Assembly (NCBI GenBank): GCA_964017125.1 | Contig: OZ024909.1 | Coordinates: forward strand, 49,318,580 to 49,382,579 | DNA length: 64,000 nucleotides | Reading direction: 5' to 3' | DNA from: Flabesymbios commensalis | Taxonomy: Eukaryota > Annelida > Polychaeta > Terebellida > Flabelligeridae | Part shown: positions 11,504 to 22,417 of the stretch, piece after piece | Layout of the letters: the number at the start of each line of letters is the position of its first letter | How positions within the stretch are numbered: the first letter of the stretch is position 1 | Notes under the pieces: model-generated | What the model was told of the DNA's origin: nothing | The model's input: the letters and a program-made list of their open reading frames with translations, nothing else | Databases searched by the model: none | Program-made: the position numbers and the translations under genes

Positions 11504-13747
11504 AACAAGACTACATAAGTCCAGGAGCTCCCGCTCCGAATTAGAATTTGATTTAAGCAATTTTGTGTAGGGTTATTAATGTAGTCCTAGGCTAGGTCAA
11601 AAATCAAGACGCAAGACAGCTAGGTCTAAGAAGCTCAGTCTAAGAGTAAGATAAGAACTAGACAGTCTCTCAGAGATTGCAAACCTCCATTGAAATTAAT
11701 GATCCTAATCAGTATCCCAGTAATGGTCTACCTATCTGGCACGGTTTACCCGATATCAGGCCAATCGAGGTAACTAATAGCTGATTTACGGTCATTTTGA
11801 ATTCGATATAAACTAGTCCTCCCCCGAAACCTCAAATTTTGTTTTATAGTAATGGACTAACATTAAACACAGTTTGCAAAATATTGTGCATGTGAAAGTA
11901 AATAATGGCCGATAGGGGGGCATTTTGAATTTGATCGAGTCAGAATTTTTCAAGATGCATCCTCAGCTGAAATCTCACATTTCATTCTATAGTAATCGTC
12001 TAGCTATCTAGCACGGTTTACCAAATATCGGCCATGTGAAAGTGAATAATGGCCTAAAGGCGGCCATTTTGAATTTAATCAAGTCGAAATTTTCCAAGAT
12101 GCATCCTCTCCTGAAATCCCACATTTTGTTTTATAGTAATTGTCTAGCCATCTAGTACGGTTACCAAATACCGGCTATGTGAAAGTGAATAATGGCCGAT
12201 AGGCGGCCATTTTGAATTTGATCGAGTCAATTTTTTTCAAGATGCATCTTCCCCTGTAATCTCACATTTTGTTTTATAGTAATGGTCCTGCTATCTAACA
12301 CGGTTTACCAAATATCAGCAATGTGAAAGTAAATAGTGGCCGATAGGCGGCCATTTTGAATTCGATTGAGTCGAAAGTTTTTAAAAGGCATCCTCTCCGG
12401 AAACGTCACATTTTGTTTTATAGTAATGGTCTAGCTATCTAGCACGGTTTACCTGATATCAGGCCTATCGAGGTAAATAATACTGATTGTCGGCCATTTT
12501 GAATTCGTGAGTTAAAAATTTTCAGGGTGCATCCTCCCACGAAAACTAACACTTTGTTTTATAGTAATCAGGTAATGGTCTAGCCATCTAGCACGGTTTA
12601 CCAAATATCAGCCATGTGAAAATGAATAATGGCCGAAAAGTCGGCCATTTTGAATTTGATCAAGTCAAATTTTTTCAAGATGCATACTCATCTGAAATCT
12701 CACATTTCGTTTTATAGTAATGGTCTAGCCATCTAGCACGGTTGATCAAATATCGGCCATGTGAAAGTGAATAATGGCCGATAAGCGGCCATTTTGAATT
12801 TTATTGAGTCGAATTTTTTCAAGATGCATCCTCTTCTGAAATCACACATTTTGTTTTATAGTAATGGTCTAGCCATCTAGCACGGTTTACCAAATAACGG
12901 CCATGTGAAAGTGAATAATGGCCGATTGGCGGCCAATTTGACGAGTTGAATTTTTTTTAAATGCATCCTCTCCTGAAACCTTACAATTTGTTTTATCTTG
13001 AGCGGTTTTCATGATATTCCACAATATCAGGCCTGTCGAGGTGAATAATGGCCGATAGGCGGCCATTTTGAATTTTATCAACTTGAGATTTTTCAAGATG
13101 CATCCTCTCCTGAAACCTCACAATTTGTTTTATAGTAATGGTGTAGCTATCTTGAACGGTTTTCATGATATTCCGCAAAATCTTTCAGTCGGATTTACCG
13201 ATGTTATAAATAAGGTCAAAGTGCTGGGTCAACTTCAAGGTCAAGGTCCAAAAACCTGAAAAGGCACAACTAGGGACCTTAGAGAACATGCATGTGCAAT
13301 ATGACTGTCATCGGCCCAGTACTTTTCGAGATCTGCTCCGGAAACGAAGTGCGCGTCAAAACGTCTAAATAGGTCATAGTTCTGAACCAAAAGTAGGTCA
13401 AAGTTCAAATACCCCAAAACTAGACCCACTAGGGGTGTTGTGTGTAAAATTTGATAACAATCGGACAAGTACTTTCAGGGATATGCTCCGGAAACGAATT
13501 GTTTGCGGACGGCCCAACAGCCCAACGCCGTAACATCATCATTTTCTCCTCTGCGACCTTGCGTATTGAATTCAGATTAAAAATATTTTAACCTGTTCAT
13601 TATCCACCAGGAAGTAACCCACATACCAAAAATTGTTATCCTAGCTTATTTTCTTACAAAGTTATAGGCAAAAGAAGAGGCAAAAAAAACGGAGGCGGAA
13701 TCCATAGCTCCCTACGTCTCACCTACGGTGACGGCGGGAGCTAATAA
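11504..13747 (+). mobile_element. Helentron-like (HINE/pearl-type) element, copy 1, with internal tandem array
   Basis: Three copies in this window share the same start (AACAAGACTACATAAGTC), a leader of about 200 bp, a central array, and a tail of about 580 bp ending GGCGGGAGCTAATAA. The central array here spans about 11700-13170 with roughly 11 units of about 142 bp. Each unit has TTTTATAGTAATGGTCTAGC, CATCTAGCACGGTTTACC and GGCCATTTTGAATTTGATC. The tail ends in a stem (AGCTCCC pairing with GGGAGCT), and AGCTCCCGC near the start is the inverse of GCGGGAGCT at the end. Leader, minisatellite core, hairpin end and subterminal inverted repeats match what is known of Helentron-associated elements and bivalve pearl elements. 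The assignment is inferred. No protein is encoded. Confidence 0.75.
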
Positions 13748-13759
13748 GGAAGTGAATAG

Positions 13760-13879
13760 AAGTGTGTCTTAACGTCACTTTTCGGTAATTTAAGTGACTT
13801 CTAGGCTAAGTTAAAAACAGTCCAATCTGTGGATGGAAATGAAAGATGTACAGATGTCATGACGTGAGGGTGGGGCGAT
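13760..13879 (-). mobile_element. Decayed retroposon family A fragment next to the 13-bp array
   Basis: TTAACGTCACTTTTCGGTAA, GATGTACAGATG and GACGTGAGGGTGGGGCGATAA match the family A tail in order. The minisatellite starts where the family normally continues, so the array may have grown from its sequence. Confidence 0.55.
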
Positions 13880-14352
13880 AACAGACCTGCTAACAGACCA
13901 GCATGACAGACCAGCATGACAGACCAGCATGGCAGACCAGCATGGCAGACCAGCATGTAAGAACAGCATGACAGACCAGCATGACAGACCAGCATGACAG
14001 ACCAGCATGTAATATCAGCATGACAGACCAGCATGACAGTCCAGCATGACAGACCAGCATGTAAGAACAGCATGACAGACCAGCATGACAGACCAGCATG
14101 ACAGACCAGCATGACAGACCAGCATGACAGACCAGCATGTAAGAACAGCATGACAGACCAGCATGACAGACCAGCATGACAGACCAGCATGACAGACCAG
14201 CATGACAGACCAGCATGTAAGAACAGCATGACAGACCAGCATGACAGACCAGCATGTAAGAACAGCATGACAGACCAGCATGACAGACCAGCATGACAGA
14301 CCAGCATGTAAGAACAGCATGACAGACCAGCATGACAGACCAGCATGACAGA
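13880..14352. repeat. 13-bp minisatellite, about 36 units
   Basis: Unit GACAGACCAGCAT, with a variant GTAAGAACAGCAT starting at 13957, 14061, 14139, 14217, 14256 and 14308, plus a TAATATCAGCAT form at 14009. Variant spacings are 52, 52, 78, 78, 39 and 52, all multiples of 13, so the array also grew in multi-unit blocks. Because 13 is not a multiple of 3 and the unit has no stop on the minus strand, all three minus frames stay open (up to 181 codons of MLVCHAGLSCWSV). These frames are not genes. Confidence 0.97.
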
Positions 14353-14602
14353 TGAATACCGAGCCCCAGAAACAACTTTTAAAGTTTGTTAAACTTAAAT
14401 GGAAGTAGGACACGAACATGGGAAAAAAACATGCTGCGCGTGTCTCTACGATACACACGATGTAGGCCTACCCACTCAGCATTGAACAGTAAAGCATACT
14501 CCATATGGAGCCCCAACCAGTTATACAATTGATATATAGTCATAATATGTGTGAGAATGAGCATGTCGTATGGAATGCGCGCGCGGAAAACAGTGTCAGT
14601 GG

Positions 14603-14618
14603 CCCCCCCCCCCCCCCC
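14603..14618. repeat. Poly-C run
   Basis: Sixteen consecutive C residues. Confidence 0.9.
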
Positions 14619-14729
14619 AAATGTGGTAGGCCTTAGGCCAATGGCCTGCTGGTAAATCCGGGTTGTTCAACACTGACCGAACGCATGATTCCTCTATACC
14701 GGTCTACAGCAATCACTGGACGGCTTACT

Positions 14730-14779
14730 AATGTTGCTTCAATGTTGATCCAACGTGTCTGACGATGGCCCAACGACAA
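14730..14779. mobile_element. Family E copy interrupted by a SINE
   Basis: AATGTTGCTTCAATGTTGAT and CCAACGTGTCTGACGATGG end abruptly at the SINE target duplication (CCCAACGACAA). Confidence 0.75.
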
Positions 14780-15082
14780 AAAATGAATCGGGCTTTAGGC
14801 CACCTTTGTGCACATATAGGCTAAACTGGGCCAGGAGAACCTCCTGAGGATGGTGAGAGGAATAAGATGACACTGTCCTCCAGACACAGGATTTGAAATA
14901 GAGCCCTGGTTGTCTCAGGCCGAGCACGATACCTCTCGGTCACGGAGGCTCCCTACAATACTGAGTTTTACACGTGGATGGGGAAGAACATTTTTGTTTC
15001 TTTCAAACCGCCGACTCCGGGAAACGAGCCCCGAACTCTAGCGTGAAAGGCAGCGGTGCTAACCACTAAACTAGGCGCCCCG
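14780..15082 (-). mobile_element. Dimeric tRNA-derived SINE inserted in a family E hairpin
   Basis: Same SINE as 53234-53556, in the same orientation. The left flank CCCAACGACAA (14769-14779) and right flank CCCAACAACAA (15083-15093) are a target duplication with one mismatch. The left flank is the end of a family E centre (CAACGTGTCTGACGATGG). Confidence 0.85.
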
Positions 15083-15190
15083 CCCAACAACAACCCAGCA
15101 TTCTGTATACATAGGTTACTATGCGGCAATTGCTATAAGGGTGACAATTTCATCCCCAGTGCTCAGAAAGGTCACTACCCAGATACATTG

Positions 15191-15250
15191 CCCAATTGTG
15201 AAATAATGTTGGGTCACCGTTTGCGACGCTGGGCCAACATTATTCCAACC
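15191..15250. mobile_element. Family E core
   Basis: AAATAATGTTGGGTCACCG, TTTGCGACGCTGGGCC, AACATTATTCC. Arms use AATAATG/CATTATT. Confidence 0.7.
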
Positions 15251-15254
15251 AAAA

Positions 15255-15945
15255 CCTTTTAAGCTCTCATTATAGACTTAACTGGCCGGTCCCAATAATT
15301 TCAGTTATGAGAAAGTTATCAAGCTGATGGATTATTGTCTAGAGAATGACAAAATACTAGTACTTGACGCAAAGAATTTACACGTTAATGATTCACGCAT
15401 TAAACCTTGCCAACAGCACTAATCACTATGACAACCTCTCAAAAAATTTGACAAATGAGAAGATCAATTTAGATCGATAGCACGAGCAGAGATATGTGCC
15501 GCAATTAATGCACTCAGCTGGTATATCGTATGAATTCGATTAGTGGTTTGGTGACGGCAGTCAAATCGGCGATGCTCATCGTGCATCATTCACTGTTGGG
15601 GGGGGGGGGGGGGGAGGTATGGTCTCATCTGCATTATCTAATATATGTATGTCTTCTTCGATTAATTCATATGACTAATGTTTTATAGTAGACCATACAT
15701 GTACTATCGCTAACTCATGGATTCCTTATAATTTGACATTCATTTATACCATAAAATTAATCTATTATTTTGAGGAAAGTCCACCACTTTTCGACATCAA
15801 TGCTATGTGTTAAAAATAATTTTAAATATGTAAAAAAAAGTTGCTTCACCGTTACTAAAGCAGCAAAATCAGACAGTATGATAACAATGTTTATAGTGTG
15901 AATTGGAAGTGGTGCCAACTGACCACATCCCATCAAACATGATAC
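15255..15945. other. No gene recognised
   Basis: AT-rich flank around the poly-G run; no repeat family matched. Confidence 0.4.
15598..15614. repeat. Poly-G run
   Basis: Seventeen consecutive G residues; a possible quadruplex former and an assembly-sensitive spot. Confidence 0.9.
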
Positions 15946-15947
15946 CT

Positions 15948-16011
15948 CATGTTGGTTCATTACTGGATAACCGTTGCAGACGGTGGCCCAACATTGAACC
16001 AACATAGCGTC
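15948..16011. mobile_element. Family E core
   Basis: CATGTTGGTTCA, centre AACCGTTGCAGACGGTGGCC, then CATTGAACCAACATAG. Confidence 0.7.
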
Positions 16012-16530
16012 GGAGACTGCAGAATAGAGCTCATGAGTAGCAGCTCGGCAGGACAACAGCTGATACATGCCCATAGATGTAGCACTGGTTGTTAGACCAC
16101 CTGGTTCGCAGTGTGGCCAGGCGCTCTTGGTCTGCTAATCTCATTGCAGCCCCGCCTGCCTACTGTAGACGTAACGTCATGGTAGACAACAGCCAGTCAG
16201 CGACAGAGACCGCCCAGTCAGCCAGCCAGTCAGCCAGCAACAAACTCATCTACGCTCACATTCCCAGCACATCAAACTTTGTAACTTTATCAAACGTCAT
16301 CGCCACGGCAAAATGTTTTAAAGTATTAGTGGGGAAGGATTGCAGTGTGTAATCCTGCTAGTGAAGACATCAGTGGGTATCTGGAGGACGGGCTGCTACC
16401 CAGGACGTGGAGGTGTTTACTTGTACAAGAATCACATCTGACATCACCTGCTTACATACTACATGTCAATGGAAATAACCAGAAGGGATCACATGTGAGC
16501 CACTGACATGGATAACTTACAGGTAAATCC

Positions 16531-16612
16531 GAACTCTTCCAGAACATTCTCCTGGCCCAGTTTAGCCTGTACATGTATGTGTACAAAAGCCCCATTCATT
16601 TGCATTCATTAC
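16531..16612 (+). mobile_element. SINE 3' fragment
   Basis: ACATTCTCCTGGCCCAGTTT and GTACAAAAGCCCCATTCATT match the last 80 bases of the SINE in forward orientation. Confidence 0.65.
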
Positions 16613-16723
16613 TTCAGTCATTTACCAATTACCAAATGACTAATATCAAGTCAATTTAAGAGAAAATTATATAAACCGTTACAATAAGTACTTTCACTTG
16701 ACATAATTAATAAGTATTTATTC

Positions 16724-16786
16724 AAATGAAATGAAATGAATGGGGTTTTAGGCCACATTTGTGCACATATAGGGTAAACTGGGCCA
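16724..16786 (-). mobile_element. SINE 3' end fragment
   Basis: AAATGAAATGAAATGAATGG followed by TTTTAGGCCACATTTGTGCA. Only about 60 bp next to the tail survive. Confidence 0.75.
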
Positions 16787-16789
16787 ATT

Positions 16790-17240
16790 ATTTAATCAAA
16801 TCATGTCATTTTGACATACGTTGTTGTGGGAGATGTGGCAACAATTCACACCCCAACATGACAAAAATGGAGTTTAATAGCCGAATGGGTTCGAAACAAA
16901 TATACATTACATTGATTATTGTATACTCCCAAGTACTAAAAGTATTAAATACATAAGCTCAGTACAAGTACATAGTGAGGTAGGTGTTGTAGAGAAAATT
17001 TTGACTAGGCAAAACTAAATAGTCATTTTTGTTTGCGACCAGGCGATCCCGGCACTTTGGTAGTTGTTATGATACATAACATGTCTGGGATATGGCTTGG
17101 TTTCATGTCTCTGTGATAATCCCTATTGCGGTTACACAAAGTTTCACGTGTTCTTAGTTATTTTGCACATATCGTAGTCATGGGTATTATAGCAATCAAA
17201 TAGGAATACAGCTCACCGTATGATATCGGTTCGTTCTGTG
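16790..17240. other. No gene recognised
   Basis: Only short frames, the longest 65 codons (16759-16956), starting in a SINE fragment. Confidence 0.4.
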
Positions 17241-17244
17241 GCGC

Positions 17245-17333
17245 TTAACCCTTTCACCACTGAAGCCCGTTTTTATGTGCTGAATGCCATAGCATTCAGC
17301 ACATAAAAACGAGCTTCAGTGGTGAAAGGCTTA
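17245..17333. mobile_element. Family H hairpin, nearly perfect, 43-bp arms
   Basis: TTAACCCTTTCACCACTGAA through TGCTGAATGC pairs with GCATTCAGCA through TTCAGTGGTGAAAGGCTTAA around CAT. Only two or three bases fail to pair. Confidence 0.85.
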
Positions 17334-17882
17334 ATCGTGTTAATCAGTGTAAGGTGAACGTATTGATAAATCGACGTGGCAGATGCACAACTCGATGATC
17401 ATGTTGATATATGACCCATACAATTGTTTTCAGATCGATAATGTTAATAATGATGGCCTGATGAATGTTATCTACAAGAAAATACAGCTGTTTGCAGAGG
17501 GGGTAAATATCTATGGAAAGGGGGGAAATAGTCGAAATGAAATTTCACAACAGACGGGTTATGTATGCCATTTGAATACGTATCTATAATTACGAAATAC
17601 ACGAAGCATAATATGCAACCCAAAATACTTTTATTTTCAATGTATAGCTAAGCAAAAATATATTAACTACCAGTAACCGGAAAACACACGTCCCCTTGTT
17701 TATGACCTGGTACTGTCCAGAAAAGGAAAAAACTCGGCTAATATTTATATGCCATTTAGTTCTGGAAGTTGTAGAACGCCTCGCCAATTTTATCATCGTT
17801 TTATATATTTCTGAATACACAAGACCAATATAATATGCATAAATTACCAAAATTATTTATTGAAATCTACATTAGTAAATGT

Positions 17883-18183
17883 ATGCTTTACGTCACTTTT
17901 CGGTACAAATGGACATTGTAATACGATAAAAACGTTGTATTCAATAGATGAGATGAACGGTGTACAGATAATGATGTGAGGGTGGGGTGATAAGGCATGG
18001 TGGGTTATTGAGAGCTTTTTCCTTCGCTCGCCCGATAAGGGGATCTGGGCATGTCTAGGGAATCTACCCCCAGACATGCCCTGACGGCCGGAAACTTGGG
18101 TTTCGCTGTGCAATTTAATGCTGAAACTCCGTGGCATTTCGCGCAGCTCCGCTATCCTCGGGTCAGATAGTCCCCAGAGTAAA
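17883..18183 (-). mobile_element. Truncated retroposon family A copy
   Basis: From GCTTTACGTCACTTTTCGG to CCCCAGAGTAAA it follows 3600-3900, with a duplicated CAGACATGCCC segment near 18065 that copy 3596-4240 lacks. The 150-codon minus frame at 17853-18305 spans it and is not a gene. Confidence 0.75.
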
Positions 18184-18189
18184 GCAGCA

Positions 18190-19255
18190 AGTAATAAAAG
18201 TAAAGGTTTCCAAGATAACGCTTCCACAATATATTTGGCGGCCATCTTAGAAAATGGCTGACTAATGGCATGTTGGAACAACAACATAACCCACAGAATT
18301 CTCAAGAGTATACAGTGACAAATGTAATATAAAATTGTCCAAATAACAAGAGAATATGGTCAATAACAAGAAGCGACAACGACGGCGGAAACCGAGCTCA
18401 AAATCCTCCCCCGGTAGGTGATTAATTAGCAACACACCGGGCAAATCTGAGTGGGTAAATGGAAAACTAGCAAAGATACCTCACCACAAGGTAAAATTAG
18501 CGTTACATTTTTACTTCTATTTTTTCTATAGCCTTTATCGAATTTGTCCGTAAAGTAGTTAGACCTACTAAAAACATACAGAACCAAAGTTGAGAAAGAA
18601 ACATTGAAAACTGAATCGTTCCCACAAAACAAATGCTCATGTCGACGCCGCCAAAATTCAATTACAATAGCCTATTAAATTAAAAAAGCAAATTAAAAGG
18701 GCTTCACAATGCATGCATGGCGATCTTTTTTTCCATTTTACGACACAGATGAAAGCCTCTAAGTGTGAAAGCAGTTTTTATGAGACCGTTGGATGCAAGA
18801 ATGGTCATTTCGGACGCGTGACTCAGTCAATGTAATGGTAATTCTCATTAAGAAGGTGTTGAGGACGGCTAAATTGTCGCAGTTTATTCAATCTATGTGC
18901 ACTCCAAGTGAAGTTTTGCGACATCTGCTGGTCAACAGTCTGCGCAGCGACAAATAATAATTGCCGGTAAGTTGGCCAGCCGGAGGAGGCCATCGGGAGC
19001 TTCCTGCCCCGGCAATGTGTGACGCATCACAATACTCCTCATCTGGGAGTGGAATCATCCACCCTCCCTCAATAACCGGATTCCAGAAACAATGCACACA
19101 GGACCCATCGTCAATGAGCCAGACGGACAAGAGTGACTTGTTGTGTGTATTTTCCAGCCCAGCTGCTTGGCTTGGCGAGATGACAAGAGTGTCACTACTC
19201 CTGTAACTGGCCTTGAAGTGTGGTGTGCTCAGCCTCCAAACTACCGAGTGAAGCC
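18190..19255. other. No gene recognised
   Basis: A GGCGGCCATC...AAAATGGCTG word pair at 18238-18258 resembles the array hairpins. Frames at 18888-19206 on both strands have GC-rich runs but no recognisable domain. Confidence 0.4.
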
Positions 19256-19260
19256 ACCGC

Positions 19261-19319
19261 GGCGTTGTTGTAATGTTGGACCAACGTCAGGGACGTTGGC
19301 TCAACATTACAACAACGCC
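19261..19319. mobile_element. Family E core with perfect copy-specific arms
   Basis: GGCGTTGTTGTAATGTTG pairs with CAACATTACAACAACGCC around CCAACGTCAGGGACGTTGG. The arm sequence differs from all other copies. Confidence 0.85.
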
Positions 19320-19457
19320 ATTCCAAGGTTGCTCGTCTCGGTGGTTGAGTGATAAACTTCCCAGTTGGAGCCGCTAATGGGCCGGGTATTTCATCACTGT
19401 CTTTAGTAGCTCTTCACTATGTCTCCTTAACGCCAAGATAACAAGACTGTAATTAAT

Positions 19458-19699
19458 CAAGATACCTTTCACAAGCTCTCCATGTGTTAAAGGGGCACCA
19501 CATTGATTTCCTTACACAGTGCGAGAAAGCGATAAAATTACATACTTATAATTATGTGCATTGTTTAAATGGTTATCCCGTTAAGGAAACTGTTTCAAGT
19601 CATGTACACACTTATCTTGATACGTTTCTCAAAGACCTTCGTGAAAGGAATTTGTTTGATGAAATTAACTCGTGCTACTCTGAATGTAGCACGAGTTAA
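19458..19699 (+). pseudogene. Possible hAT-like transposase C-terminal fragment
   Basis: An open frame of about 80 codons runs from after a TAA at 19458 to a TAA ending at 19699. It reads as compositionally normal protein (YLSQALHVLKGHHIDF, then FLKDLRERNLFDEI), unlike the chance frames nearby. The pattern L-S-x-A-L-x-x-x-x-x-x-D-F followed by an amphipathic stretch recalls the block in hAT-derived proteins such as ZNF862-like genes. This is recognition from memory, not a search. No start codon fits well: the frame contains only GTG near 19484. The last codons and stop lie inside a hairpin, and AATAAA follows at about 19734. It could instead be the last exon of an unknown gene. Confidence 0.3.
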
Positions 19700-19744
19700 T
19701 TTACATTCTTTGTATAATTGTACCTAGAAAATCCAATAAAATAT

Positions 19745-20890
19745 CGTGACATCGAGTTTTAGTTGTAAATAGAACAAATTCATTATAAAATGTACAGTGG
19801 CTGCAGGATAGTTGTGTCGACTGGAACGGGTCATTTGTTCATTTATAAGACATATATTCACCTAATCAGGGTATTGCGAATGGGAGTCTATAATGTTATC
19901 AAATTCAGTTACGATTTTTCAGAGCTTTTTCCAGATGTAGATGTCCAGCTATTCATGGTTATATTCTTACACTAAAGGTTTGAAGTCTATATTTGAAATC
20001 GTCACCATAATAACACTGTTGGATATATTTAGAGAGTATTTAACACTCGAGTATTTTTTATTTTAAACTTATTTATAATATTATAATATATAGTATATAT
20101 TGTCATATTACATAAAACACATGGCGTATATATACTTAGGCCTACGCAGTGTATCGATTGACTTTGAGTGCGAAATGGAATAGCAGTACAAGGCTAATTA
20201 TGCTATACGGCAATATTCTAGGTGAGAAGATAAATCAATCAGCAAATTATTTACTCAATGCTATGCCAGCTCATGAAACTTTGTCTTAACATTGAAACAA
20301 CGATGATTCGTCATGATGTTGTGGTAGAGCTCGATTCATTTATCAACTACAGGCCTAGAAGTACACCTTTCTAGACGCGTTGTAAGAATGTCTTTCTCTG
20401 TAACTTAAGTCAGCGCCATTATATTTACAAATGAGCCACGCCAGTGGTCTACCCTCGGGGCCTTCACGCAGCAATGTTTAGTTTGAAATAATTTATCGGG
20501 TACACATGAACATGCGTCGCACCATCGAGCGATCATGATTCCTGGAGGGAGACCAAACAGCGTGCTCTGTATTTAATAACTGAGAAGACTGGGAAGCCAA
20601 CACAATTTATGTAACACATTCGCGGCATCAATGGATCTTTTCTCCGCAAAACCAGAAACATCATCACTTGGTCTTCATCACTATCCGGTAATAGCAGGTT
20701 TTGTCCTGAAGCACAGCAGAGTTAGTTTGTTAGTTCCCTTTGCATTTCTGTTTAATTGGCAAAAAATAAATTTCTTAAAAAAGTGCGCTTCAAATGGGTT
20801 CGTAAGCCTCTGAATTTTTTTACAAGACACGTTGGTTACACCGAGATGGTGATCCACGGAGATGAGAAAGAAAGCCGCCTGCAAAACTAA
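19745..20890. other. No gene recognised
   Basis: AT-rich, with a TATAATATATAGTATATATT run near 20080. Confidence 0.4.
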
Positions 20891-20892
20891 AG

Positions 20893-21075
20893 GCTTAACG
20901 CTTTCATCACTTGGGCCGTCTGTAGGCGTCAGATAGGAGTTCAAATGAAGCAGAAAGAGCTAATTAGGAATAATTTTAATGATTATTTTCAAGTTAATAA
21001 CACCCTTTGGTCTCCATATTTCAGTACTTCATCTGCTGCATCGCACTACAAACAAAGACTAGTACTAGTGTAAGG
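20893..21075. mobile_element. Family H-like element next to 21077-21330
   Basis: GCTTAACGCTTTCATCACTT, GGCCGTCTGTAGGCGTCAGA (like the loop of 24023-24073) and CACCCTTTGGTCTCCATA. Confidence 0.45.
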
Positions 21076-21076
21076 A

Positions 21077-21330
21077 TTTAACCCTTTCAAGCCTGAATTT
21101 ACCATTGTCATCCTCATCCACTACAAGCCGCGAATTGCTGTCGCAATTCTCGACTTGTAGTGGATCAAGATGATTTGATGTGGTTTAAAAATTAAAGAAA
21201 ATTGCCATGTATTAGTAAACTAGTTTCATGGAATTTTCCGTTCTAAGACCCTTGGTTGTAGGGAAATTGAGTCTGTTTTCAGGGATGTAAAATGATGCTT
21301 TAATGCATCGTGAGGGATCAAAGAGTTGAG
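21077..21330. mobile_element. Family H element carrying a hairpin module
   Basis: TTAACCCTTTCAAGCCTGAA, ACCATTGTCATCCTCATC, then a hairpin (CACTACAAGCCGCGAATTGC with its inverse at 21145-21164), then GGTTGTAGGGAAATTGAGTC, TTTTCAGGGATGTAAAATGA and AAAGAGTTGA. Apart from the hairpin segment it matches the reverse complement of 57428-57560. Confidence 0.75.
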
Positions 21331-21573
21331 GAGAGGATATTTGATATTCTGGTCAGACTATCCCCGTCCATGGTGAACTGTTATCTCTTCTGCTTCAGTT
21401 CTACTACTGGCTGGTAACCCATTAATGATCATTAGTAACCATTGTTCTCAAAATAGACAAAATGTATATACTAATGAAATAAGCTCAGATGATGACAAAG
21501 ATGATCACAAAATCAAAAACACAACGCGGTAATTATCACTCACACTTGCTCACTGTGGGTGTATACTGTCATC

Positions 21574-21905
21574 CAAAGACAAACAGCAGTAACTGCTTAC
21601 TTGAAAATTAAGTAGTAGTAGTAAATAATTGCTTTACGTCACTTTTCGGCACAAAAGGTCTTTTAAGTGACATTCTAATACGATAAAAACGTTGTAGTCA
21701 ATTGATGAGATGAATGATGTACAGATGATGATGTGAGGGTGGGGGTGATAGGGCATGGTGGGTTATTGAGAGCGTTTTCCCTCGCTCGCCCGATAAGGGG
21801 TTCTGGGCATGTCTAGGGGATATACCCCCAGACATGCCCAGACGGCCGGAGACTTGAGTTTCGCTGTACAATTGAAAATTAAGACTTTCTGCTGTTAGCT
21901 TTTGC
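21574..21905. mobile_element. Family F hairpin split by a retroposon
   Basis: Left arm CAAAGACAAACAGCAGTAAC at 21575; right arm ACTTTCTGCTGTTAGCTTTT at 21884. Family A insert and its 12-bp duplication lie in the loop. Confidence 0.75.
21613..21871 (-). mobile_element. Truncated retroposon family A copy with 12-bp target duplication, inside a family F hairpin
   Basis: TTGAAAATTAAG stands at 21601-21612 and 21872-21883. Outside the duplication, left CAAAGACAAACAGCAGTAAC and right CTGCTGTTAGCTTTTGC are the two arms of a family F hairpin. The insert starts with (TAG)n, the complement of a (CTA)n tail, and stops at GTTTCGCTGTACA, so the copy is truncated. This shows that family A moves by target-primed insertion. 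Confidence 0.8.
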
Positions 21906-22417
21906 GGGACAATATACGTAGTAAGGACAAGGTATTGGTCGATTGTACATTTGCATGAATGAATGGCCACGTTTACAAATTACTTATATTTTTGTGTGTG
22001 TTGTTTTGTAAATTAAAAAATACTTTTTGCAATGCTTACATTTTTTAGAAATGCTTACGAAATACACCCAATTCCTGTTGTGCTAAAATTATATCATGGC
22101 AGAAGTATTTGTTAACATGCTCAACCTTATCCTTGTAATTTTGGTATAGCCTTGCGAAAATTTCAGTTAGATGTACAATCTGCGTCTCAGCTAGAGCAAT
22201 CATAGGCCGTTCACCCCACAACTTAAGTACGACTCTATTGATAAATAAGATTACTACAAATCAACTGACAAACAAGGGGTGTGAATGAGGAATAAGCAAA
22301 GGCTATGGTGGTCAAAGACGAAGATGTCTTTGTGGTGAGCTGGACAATGAGACTCAGACAGACATGAACCTCTAGCAATCAGACTGTCGCATGTCCACGC
22401 ATCTGAGTGCCGGCGGA

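Noticed and set aside
11504-13747. Classical Helitron assignment
   Set aside because: CTAA is present near the end but lies within the terminal stem rather than after it, and no TC start is clear; Helentron-like fits better.
13885-14350. CRISPR array
   Set aside because: The repeats are contiguous 13-mers without unique spacers, in a eukaryotic setting.
13801-14458. Long minus-strand frames of 147-181 codons
   Set aside because: They are translations of the 13-bp minisatellite in all three frames.
17853-18305. 150-codon minus frame
   Set aside because: It lies across a truncated family A retroposon; similar frames occur in each copy (for example 21698-21970).
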